From contig JAOUMG010000012.1 of the NCBI GenBank assembly GCA_029881635.1, positions 1 to 13,511 of the forward strand: a stretch of 13,511 nt of DNA. Reading direction: 5' to 3'. Both the position numbers and the translations under genes were made by a program. This DNA comes from Paracoccaceae bacterium (GTDB lineage Bacteria > Pseudomonadota > Alphaproteobacteria > Rhodobacterales > Rhodobacteraceae). Below the pieces are notes generated by a model. That model was not told where the DNA came from. It did no database searches and was given only the letters and a program-made list of their open reading frames with translations. Of this stretch, positions 6,268 to 12,319 are shown in pieces (positions within the stretch are counted from its first letter, which is position 1; the number at the start of each line of letters is the position of its first letter).

Positions 6268-7228
6268 TCTGGTTTTGCAAGTAGACCGCGCAACCAGCCA
6301 AAGCCGCATAGTCATCTTCGATCACATAGACCGGGAAATCCCGCATGAAACCGGAAAACCGGCCCTTGTCGCGGAAGGCATCGGCAAAGCCGAAGGAGGC
6401 GAGGTAGGGTGTAAAGGCCCGCGCAACGCCGCCGATCAGATAGATGCCGCCGAAGGGCAGGTGGATCAGCGCCAGATCGCCTGTTACCGCACCCAGCAGG
6501 CGCACGAAGGTTTGCCCGGTCTTGGTGGCCACCTCGTCGTCACCTGCTGCGATCGCGGCCATGATTTCGGCGGCCTTGCGGTCAATCTGGTGTCCGATTT
6601 CCGCTGCCAGCCAGCCGTGAAGCTGTTCCAGCCCCCGGCCTGACAAGATGTCTTCCACCCCGGCGAACCCGTGCAGCTTTTCAACGGCCTGGGCCAGTTG
6701 CAGGTCTGTGCTACTGCGCACCGGCAGGCTGACATGCCCGCATTCGGAGGCTACGACTAACCGGCCTGCGGGCGTGTCATGTACCGGTGCCGCGTTGAAG
6801 CCGGTACCAACGCCAATCACCAGCTGCGCCGCACCTTTGGGCGGGGTAGAGGCAGGTGAAATAACCGTGCGCAGGCTTGCCTCAGCCAGATGGCCCAGAC
6901 CGTGCCCCTGCGCCTGCAAATCGTTCAGGACCGCCACATGAACCGCCCCTGTGGCACGGGTGACGCTGGTGCGGTCTATGGTCCAGTCCAGGTTGGTCAT
7001 GGCCGCGACCCCGTTATGGACCGGCCCGGCGACTGCCACACAGGCGCCAGCGCAATTGTCGGGGGCACCCGCCTCGGCAAGATAGGCCGCCAGAACCGCG
7101 TCGAGCCCGGAATAGTCGGCATTGGCATAACGGCGAATGCTGGCCCGGTCGATCCGCGCGCCCCCGGCGATAGCAACCCGCGTGTTGGTACCGCCAACAT
7201 CTGCCACAATAGACGGGTTTCGGGACAT
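6242..7228 (-). CDS. glk: glucokinase (ATP:glucose 6-phosphotransferase)
   Basis: A proteobacterial-type glucokinase that phosphorylates glucose to glucose 6-phosphate in the cytoplasm. From the ATG at 7226-7228 it has 328 residues, close to the usual length of about 320. Motifs in that numbering: phosphate-binding VADVGGTNTR at 8-17; VLNDLQAQGHGL at 100-111 with catalytic Asp103 and glucose-contact Asn102; GVGTGFN at 139-145; SECGH at 161-165; EDILSGRG from Glu192; GGIYLIGG and DKGRFSGF near the C-terminus. Glu162, His165 and Glu192 have the same spacing as the three sugar-binding residues of E. coli Glk (157, 160, 187). An in-frame GTG at 7238-7240 would add four residues. I prefer the ATG because the weak AGTGAG ribosome site fits it. 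The gene appears to stand alone behind its own promoter, with no other sugar gene next to it. Confidence 0.95.
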   Translation of the reverse strand: MSRNPSIVADVGGTNTRVAIAGGARIDRASIRRYANADYSGLDAVLAAYLAEAGAPDNCAGACVAVAGPVHNGVAAMTNLDWTIDRTSVTRATGAVHVAVLNDLQAQGHGLGHLAEASLRTVISPASTPPKGAAQLVIGVGTGFNAAPVHDTPAGRLVVASECGHVSLPVRSSTDLQLAQAVEKLHGFAGVEDILSGRGLEQLHGWLAAEIGHQIDRKAAEIMAAIAAGDDEVATKTGQTFVRLLGAVTGDLALIHLPFGGIYLIGGVARAFTPYLASFGFADAFRDKGRFSGFMRDFPVYVIEDDYAALAGCAVYLQNQISGHSSVS

Positions 7229-7285
7229 GGGGTCGCTCACTTGTCAGGGGGCCAGCAACGGGATCGTGCGGGATTGGTCATCCGG

Positions 7286-7315
7286 GTGATAGGATGCTTT
7301 GGCCAAAGCCTTCAA
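7286..7315 (-). promoter_or_regulatory. candidate glk promoter with operator palindrome in the spacer
   Basis: Read on the minus strand, TTGAAG (7315-7310) and TATCAC (7291-7286) each match 4 of 6 bases of the -35 and -10 consensus and are separated by 18 bases. The spacer contains the perfect 14-bp palindrome GCTTTGGCCAAAGC (7296-7309), directly beside the -35 element. Transcription would start about 50 bases before the glk ATG. A repressor bound there would block the polymerase. Confidence 0.4.
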
Positions 7316-7330
7316 GGCCCGGCTGCGATA

Positions 7331-7350
7331 AAGTCGTCTTTAGACGGCTT
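7331..7350 (-). terminator. hairpin between the small ORF and the glk promoter
   Basis: On the minus strand AAGCCGTC and GACGACTT pair over 8 positions, one of them a G-T pair, around the tetraloop TAAA. Only a short TTTAT-like tail overlaps the far arm, so this is a weak intrinsic terminator at most. It lies 38 bases past the stop of the candidate small ORF and just before the glk promoter, a position that fits a transcript end. Confidence 0.3.
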
Positions 7351-7387
7351 CTGGGACCGTGCTACCGCAAAGGGCGCTGGAATTCGG

Positions 7388-7558
7388 TCAGAACGCACCG
7401 TCGAGGCTGACGGCAAGGCAGAAACCCGCCAGAATCAACAGTCCGCCAGAGCTGAGGCCCATCGCCACCATTACGGCGGCGTTAAGCGTCGTACCGGAAC
7501 CGGGTACGACCTGGCCAGCGAAGGACCGTCGGGTTGCGGGTGGATGATTCTGGGTCAT
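7388..7558 (-). CDS. hypothetical small single-span membrane protein (doubtful)
   Basis: A 56-residue frame from the ATG at 7556-7558 (an upstream in-frame ATG at 7600 would give 70). Residues from about 26 to 53 form one hydrophobic span (AAVMVAMGLSSGGLLIL and onward) after a polar N-terminus containing MTQNHPPATRR. Third codon positions are mostly G or C, as in the neighbours, which mildly favours coding. Against it, no start has a good ribosome site and the protein is not one I recognise. It sits alone between the end of the family 5 importer operon and glk on the same strand. No function can be proposed beyond a possible inner-membrane location. Confidence 0.3.
   Translation of the reverse strand: MTQNHPPATRRSFAGQVVPGSGTTLNAAVMVAMGLSSGGLLILAGFCLAVSLDGAF
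7488..7510. repeat. 23-bp perfect inverted repeat (8-bp arms)
   Basis: GTCGTACC (7488-7495) and GGTACGAC (7503-7510) are exact inverted arms around a 7-base centre. The centre itself nearly continues the symmetry. It lies inside the doubtful small ORF, where it would encode VVPGSGTT. It could be an operator, a hairpin in RNA, or a coincidence of coding sequence. Confidence 0.4.
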
Positions 7559-7755
7559 GACGCATCTAGGCATGAGGATGGTTTCCAACGGCTTAACCAT
7601 GTTCCAGAAGCCTTTCGGTTTTAGCTGAAACCTTCAAGTGTCAGAGTTTGAACAAGTCTGTTTCGAAACTAGCTATAGTGAAGCCACCGATGGCATTGGC
7701 TTCCAAAAAGATGCTGACAGCGTAATTGAAGCGGTCAAGGCAACCGATGGAAACC
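7559..7755. other. intergenic stretch with no recognised gene
   Basis: No protein, RNA gene or mobile-element signature was recognised. It is less GC-rich than the flanking genes. Small symmetric elements include the palindrome GTTTCGAAAC (7660-7669) and the 7-bp inverted pair GAAGCCA (7680-7686)/TGGCTTC (7697-7703). A plus-strand frame is open from a GTG at 7638 to a TAA at 7797-7799 (53 codons), but it has no ribosome site and runs through the terminator-like hairpin at 7756-7780, so I do not call it a gene. Confidence 0.5.
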
Positions 7756-7780
7756 GGATGGCGCCTCTGGCGCGCCATCC
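7756..7780 (-). terminator. hairpin terminator of the family 5 importer operon
   Basis: GGATGGCGC (7756-7764) and GCGCCATCC (7772-7780) form a perfect 9-bp GC-rich stem with a 7-base loop, starting 21 bases past the ATPase stop codon on the minus strand. What follows is GGTTTCC, not a full T-run, so termination may be incomplete or the stem may mainly protect the 3' end. Confidence 0.55.
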
Positions 7781-7801
7781 GCTATTGGCACGGGTCTAAA
7801 G

Positions 7802-9886
7802 TTACTCCGCCGCGATGGTGATGACCGGTTCCATCCCGCCAAGCTCAGCATCCGACAGGTGGCATTTGATCTGATGGCCATCTTTCAACGTCCGCACGGG
7901 GGGCATTTCCGTATCGCAAAGCCCACCTGGTACTTTTGATTTCCAGCGGCAGCGCGTCTGGAACGGGCAGCCCGGCGGCGGATTCATTGCGGAAGGAATA
8001 TCGCCTTCCAGAACGATACGCTTTTTCTTCACCTTGGTGTCGGCGATGGGCACCGCTGATAGAAGCGCCTCGGTATAGGGGTGGTAGGGCGGCGAGAATA
8101 CCTGATCAGTTGTCCCGAGTTCGACGACATGCCCCAGATACATCACCATCACCCGGTCGCTGAGATAGCGCACGATCGACAGGTCATGACTGATGAACAG
8201 CAGCGTGGTGCGGTTCTTGCGCTGGATTTCCATCAAAAGATCGGTCACTGCCGCTTGCACCGACACATCCAGCGCCGAAACGGGTTCATCCGCCACGACG
8301 ATCTTGGCGCCGCCCGAAAAGGCCCGTGCAATACCCACACGCTGTTTTTGTCCGCCTGAAAGCTGGCGCGGCATCCGGTCGGCAAATTCGCGCGGCAATT
8401 TCACCAGGTCGAGCAGTTCGAGCATCCGGTTGCGTCGGTCTTCTTCGCTATTGCCTTCGCCAAAGATCTCCAGCGCGCGAATGATCTGGCGTCCAACGGT
8501 CATTGAGGGGTTGAGCGTGTCAAACGGGTTCTGGAAAACCATCTGAACACCTGAAACCGTCTCGGTCGTCCGGTTTTCGATGGGTGTGTCCTGAATATCC
8601 TGCCCGTAAAGCATGATGGTGCCCGACGTGGCCGTTTCTAGCCCCATCAGGACTTTGGCAAAGGTGGATTTCCCGCAGCCGCTTTCGCCAACGATGGCAA
8701 GGGTTTCACCCTCATGCGCCTCAAAGCTGAGCGTTTCATTGGCCTTGACGACCTTGGTATCGCCGCCGCCAAAAAGCTTGTTGGCGCTGACCTCATAATA
8801 CTTGCGCAGATCGTCCATTTTCAGCACGACCTTGCCGATCGGGGTCTTTTCCGCCTTTACAGCGGCGACCAATGGCGCGTTCCAGTCAATCTCGTTCACC
8901 CGGAGGCAGCGCGAACCGTGGCGGTCGTTGCCAGGAATGTCATGCATGCGGATATCGCCCTGATTGCACAGGCCATCCTTGAAGTAATCGCAGCGCGGGC
9001 CAAAGTTGCAGCCCTGCGGGCGTTCATGTGGCAGGGGGAAGTTCCCAGGAATAGCCACCAGCGGGCGCGAATTCTTGTCGGCACCGGGCAGGGGGATCGA
9101 CCGGAACAATGCCTGCGTATAGGGATGCTGCATCTTATCGAACACATCTTTGATCGAGCCGGTTTCGACCGCCTCGCCCGAATACATCACGCAAAGCCGG
9201 TTGCAAGTATCGAGGACGAGGCCAAGATTGTGGCTGATGAAAAGCATGGATGTGCCGTATTTCTCGCCCAGATCCTTGACGAGATCGACGACGGCGGCCT
9301 CGACCGTCACGTCGAGCGCGGTCGTGGGTTCGTCGAGGATGAGAAGAGCTGGCTTCGACATCAGCGCCATAGCGATGACGATACGCTGCTGCTGGCCGCC
9401 CGAGAGCTGGTGCGGGAAGGAGTTGAGGATGCGCGCGGGGTCGGGCAGGCGCACGTCGGCCACCACTTCCAGCGCGCGCTTATGCGCCTCTTCAGCCGAG
9501 ACGCCTTCGTGGATCATCGGCACTTCCATCAGCTGCTTGCCGATCTTCATTGCCGGATTGAGCGAGGCCATGGGTTCTTGGTAGATCATGGCGATTTCCG
9601 AGCCGCGAATGTCGCGCAGTTCCTCTTCGCTCATCGTCGTCAGGTCGCGGCCCTTGAACTTGATGGTGCCGCCAGTAATGCGGCCATTCTTGCCAAGGTC
9701 GCGCATGACCGCCAGCGCCACGGTGGATTTGCCGCAACCGCTTTCGCCGACAAGGCCCATTGCCTCACCGGGTTGCACGACGCAGGAAAAGTCCATGACA
9801 GCGGGGATTTCCCGCAGGCGGGTGAAGAAAGAGATAGAGAGGTTTTCAATCTCCAGAATCGGGCCGTCATAATCCCATTTGGTCAT
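7802..9886 (-). CDS. peptide/oligosaccharide-type ABC transporter ATP-binding protein, DppD-DppF fusion
   Basis: 694 residues with two complete ATPase domains in one chain, so no second ATPase gene is needed. First half: Walker A GESGCGKST at 47-55, LSGGQQQR at 161-168, Walker B LLILDEP at 181-187, switch region SHN at 218-220. Second half: Walker A GESGCGKST at 400-408, LSGGQKQR at 509-516, Walker B IVVADEP at 529-535, switch His567. Each half ends in the oligopeptide-transporter C-terminal region (HPYTQAL at 254-260; HPYTEALLS at 602-610) with four Cys: 293, 299, 307, 327 and 640, 646, 657, 675. In characterised DppD-type proteins such Cys sets hold a [4Fe-4S] cluster. The ribosome site GAGGGGAA lies about 6 bases before the ATG, 10 bases after the permease stop. 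It energises import through the two permeases upstream; the ligand may be a peptide or a sugar oligomer. Confidence 0.95.
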   Translation of the reverse strand: MTKWDYDGPILEIENLSISFFTRLREIPAVMDFSCVVQPGEAMGLVGESGCGKSTVALAVMRDLGKNGRITGGTIKFKGRDLTTMSEEELRDIRGSEIAMIYQEPMASLNPAMKIGKQLMEVPMIHEGVSAEEAHKRALEVVADVRLPDPARILNSFPHQLSGGQQQRIVIAMALMSKPALLILDEPTTALDVTVEAAVVDLVKDLGEKYGTSMLFISHNLGLVLDTCNRLCVMYSGEAVETGSIKDVFDKMQHPYTQALFRSIPLPGADKNSRPLVAIPGNFPLPHERPQGCNFGPRCDYFKDGLCNQGDIRMHDIPGNDRHGSRCLRVNEIDWNAPLVAAVKAEKTPIGKVVLKMDDLRKYYEVSANKLFGGGDTKVVKANETLSFEAHEGETLAIVGESGCGKSTFAKVLMGLETATSGTIMLYGQDIQDTPIENRTTETVSGVQMVFQNPFDTLNPSMTVGRQIIRALEIFGEGNSEEDRRNRMLELLDLVKLPREFADRMPRQLSGGQKQRVGIARAFSGGAKIVVADEPVSALDVSVQAAVTDLLMEIQRKNRTTLLFISHDLSIVRYLSDRVMVMYLGHVVELGTTDQVFSPPYHPYTEALLSAVPIADTKVKKKRIVLEGDIPSAMNPPPGCPFQTRCRWKSKVPGGLCDTEMPPVRTLKDGHQIKCHLSDAELGGMEPVITIAAE

Positions 9887-9896
9887 AGCGTTCCCC

Positions 9897-11072
9897 TCAA
9901 TCCCTCAGACTTTCTTCACGCAGACCATCTGCGAGAAGGTTGAGCCCCAGAACAAGGCTCATCAGCGCCAGCGCCGGTACGATTGCCGGGTGTGGTGCGA
10001 TGCTCATCAGTTTGCGGCCGGCATTGATGGTCGACCCCCAATCGGGGCTTTCGGGGCTAAGGCCAAGACCGAAGAAGCCCAAAGTGCCGAGCAGGATCGT
10101 GGTATAGCCGATGCGCAGGCAGAAATCGACGATCAGCGGACCGCGGGCGTTGGGCAGGATTTCCCACAGCATGATGTACCACGGCCCTTCGCCACGTGTC
10201 TGGGCGGCAGCGACATAATCGCGTGTCTTGATGTCAAGAACGATGCCCCGGATGATACGATAGACGGTGGGGGCGTTAACGAACACGACCGACACGAACA
10301 CGATCAGGATATTGCCGGGCAGGGCAATGAAATCCATCGCCTTGGGCAGCAATGCGACGCGGGTACCCGGTTCGGAAACCAGCGCCAGATAGGCCCAGCC
10401 ACCGATCAGCACGACCCCGGCAATCAGAATGTTGCGCAGGTTTGGCCGGACATAATACCGCGAATTCAGCAGCACCGTCAGGAAGATCAGCGGGAAAAGG
10501 AAAAGCACAACCGCCATATATTGCGGCAATCCGGTTTTCACCATTTCCGGTGTCACCAGCAGATAGAACAGCAAGATGACCGGGAAGGCGAGGATCAGGT
10601 TGGCAAGGAACGACAGGAATGTGTCGAGCTTGCCGCCGTAATATCCTGCAGGCAGGCCCAGAGTAATTCCGACCATGAAGGCGAATACTGTGGCCAAGGG
10701 TGCGATCTGGATCACCACGCGGCTGCCCAGCACCATGCGGCTGAACACATCACGGCCAAGGTGATCACCCCCCAGAATGTACCAGCTGCTGCCGTCCGGC
10801 GCGATGGTGCCCGGCAGCTTGTTCTTCAGCTGGCTGATCTGGCTTAGCGTGTCATGTGTGACGATCATATCCGCGAACAGCGCGGTAAAGACCCAGAACA
10901 TGACAATGCCAAAGCCGATCATGCCGATGGTGGAATCGAAAAGTTTTCCATAAAGCCCCAGGCGTCGTTTATAAGTGATCGACAGCGCGTAGGTGATGAT
11001 CAGTGCCAGCCAGACGGGCCAGAACTGGGTGAAGAAAGTCGCGATGATAGTGCCCCAACCATGTTCTTGCAT
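9897..11072 (-). CDS. peptide/oligosaccharide-type ABC transporter permease, DppC-like, extended
   Basis: 391 residues from the ATG at 11070-11072, which follows the DppB-like stop by one base (TGACATG) and has AGGA about 10 bases upstream. Longer in-frame starts at 11117 and 11108 would overlap the previous gene and have no better site. The family landmark GGDHLGRDVFSR is at 101-112. The EAA loop is at about 287-315 (VAAAQTRGEGPWYIMLWE, ILPNARGPLI), and the C-terminus has GFFGLGLSPESPDWG. It is about 90 residues longer than ordinary DppC/OppC proteins. An additional membrane segment lies near 16-34 before the usual first one (48-70), and a stretch of about 175-250 holds two more hydrophobic segments (186-203, 214-232). 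The inner-membrane partner is the DppB-like protein. Confidence 0.93.
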   Translation of the reverse strand: MQEHGWGTIIATFFTQFWPVWLALIITYALSITYKRRLGLYGKLFDSTIGMIGFGIVMFWVFTALFADMIVTHDTLSQISQLKNKLPGTIAPDGSSWYILGGDHLGRDVFSRMVLGSRVVIQIAPLATVFAFMVGITLGLPAGYYGGKLDTFLSFLANLILAFPVILLFYLLVTPEMVKTGLPQYMAVVLFLFPLIFLTVLLNSRYYVRPNLRNILIAGVVLIGGWAYLALVSEPGTRVALLPKAMDFIALPGNILIVFVSVVFVNAPTVYRIIRGIVLDIKTRDYVAAAQTRGEGPWYIMLWEILPNARGPLIVDFCLRIGYTTILLGTLGFFGLGLSPESPDWGSTINAGRKLMSIAPHPAIVPALALMSLVLGLNLLADGLREESLRD

Positions 11073-11073
11073 G

Positions 11074-12120
11074 TCAGCTAATCCTGATTCTTGGGTTGAG
11101 GAAGACATAGCCCACATCGGAGATGAGCTGCGTCACGAGAACCACGACCACGGCAACAACCGAACAGCCCAGCAATAGCTGGATGTCGTTATTGCCGGCA
11201 GCCGAGACCAGCGTCCATCCGAAACCCTTGTAGTTGAAGAGCGTCTCGACGATGACCACGCCGTTCAAAAGCCACGGGAATTGCAGCATGATGACGGTGA
11301 AGGGGGCGATCAGGGCGTTCCTGAGCGCGTGTTTCATGACCACGTTCTTGAAGCTGACGCCTTTCAGGCGGGCGGTGCGGATGTATTGGGCGGTCATAAC
11401 CTCGGTCATCGAGGCGCGGGTCATTCGGGCGATGTAGCCGATGCCGTAAAGCGCAATGGTCAGGACCGGCAGAAAGAAGTTCTCAAACGTTATGCTGTCC
11501 ATGGCGCTGGTAGCAGTGCCCTTGAACCATTTGAGCCCCACGAGAGAGGATGAGAATACAACGATCAGAATGACGCCCGAAACGTATTCCGGCGTCGCAG
11601 TCGTGGCGATGGAAAAGGTGGAAAGACTGCGGTCCAGTTTGGTGCCTTCGCGCATCCCGGCCAAAACGCCGATGATAAGTGCCGAGGGCACCATCAGGAC
11701 CATGACCCAGAACATCAATATTCCTGTCAGCCCAAGCCGCGTGCCGATGATTCCGGCGACATCTTCCTTGAACACCGTTGAAAAGCCCCAATACCCTTGC
11801 AAGACGCCGCAGAACCGCGATGCGGTTGCCGGGTCTTCGCCCTTGGCAATACAGCGCCCGGACACCTCGCCGCTATCTGCGGTATTTGTCCAGCCGGGCA
11901 TGACACCCAACCATTCGCCATATCTCACCAGAACTGGCTGAGCATAGCCGTTCTTGTCCAGCCAGCTTGCGACCTCTTCATCGCTGATGCGCGACCCAGC
12001 CTCGGACTTGGCGACTTTTTCAAGGTTTGGCGGCAGATTAGTCAGATAAAACACGATGAAGGTCAGGCACAAGGCCGTCAGAATCATCGTGAATATGCGC
12101 CGTAAAAGGAAATTCAGCAT
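11074..12120 (-). CDS. peptide/oligosaccharide-type ABC transporter permease, DppB-like
   Basis: 348 residues. It opens with the family's typical first helix (MLNFLLRRIFTMILTALCL), followed by a long periplasmic segment of roughly 30-120 that contains two Cys (90, 104) and could be disulfide-bonded. Five more membrane segments follow. The EAA loop is at about 248-275 (IRTARLKGVSFKNVVMKHAL, then NALIAP). VVIVETLFNYKGFGW at 288-302 is a strong family signature. The ATG is preceded by GGAAGGG about 8 bases upstream. It lies 200 bases after the binding-protein gene, beyond a large hairpin, and its stop is directly followed by the DppC-like start. Confidence 0.94.
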   Translation of the reverse strand: MLNFLLRRIFTMILTALCLTFIVFYLTNLPPNLEKVAKSEAGSRISDEEVASWLDKNGYAQPVLVRYGEWLGVMPGWTNTADSGEVSGRCIAKGEDPATASRFCGVLQGYWGFSTVFKEDVAGIIGTRLGLTGILMFWVMVLMVPSALIIGVLAGMREGTKLDRSLSTFSIATTATPEYVSGVILIVVFSSSLVGLKWFKGTATSAMDSITFENFFLPVLTIALYGIGYIARMTRASMTEVMTAQYIRTARLKGVSFKNVVMKHALRNALIAPFTVIMLQFPWLLNGVVIVETLFNYKGFGWTLVSAAGNNDIQLLLGCSVVAVVVVLVTQLISDVGYVFLNPRIRIS

Positions 12121-12264
12121 GTCACAACCCTTCCTGCCCGAAACTATGGGCGGACCGCAGGCACCAGAAAAAGCGTTTCAGGGTTAGTTCGAGGTTTGGG
12201 ATGCCATTGCATATACAGCATTGGCAGAATTTACGATTTGCCCCAGACCCGAAACACTTTCCCG

Positions 12265-12312
12265 GCAGATGTGAAGTGGGGGGCGCAACTGCAATGCGCC
12301 CCCCAAATCTGC
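12265..12312 (-). terminator. large intercistronic hairpin after the family 5 binding-protein gene
   Basis: Inner arms GGGGGGCGCA (12278-12287) and TGCGCCCCCC (12295-12304) pair perfectly over 10 bp with a 7-base loop. Outer arms GCAGAT (12265-12270) and ATCTGC (12307-12312) add 6 bp across an asymmetric internal loop. The structure begins 7 bases past the binding-protein stop on the minus strand and lacks a following T-run. In this position such stems usually protect the upstream message from 3' decay or terminate it partly, so that more binding protein than permease is made. Confidence 0.65.
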
Positions 12313-12319
12313 TTTAGAA

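Noticed and set aside
7638..7799. Plus-strand open frame of 53 codons with a GTG start and fairly protein-like composition
   Set aside because: There is no ribosome site, only a GTG start, and it runs through the terminator-like hairpin of the opposite operon; third-position GC is lower than in real genes here.
8714..9943. Long plus-strand open frame (409 codons) opposite the fused ATPase gene
   Set aside because: It is an antisense shadow of a strongly conserved ATPase gene. The composition is rich in His, Arg and Gly with no recognisable domain, as expected for reverse reading of a high-GC gene.
9879..10847. Plus-strand open frame (322 codons) opposite the DppC-like permease
   Set aside because: Very rich in Gln, Asp and His, which is the reverse reading of hydrophobic codons; the minus-strand permease explains the region fully.
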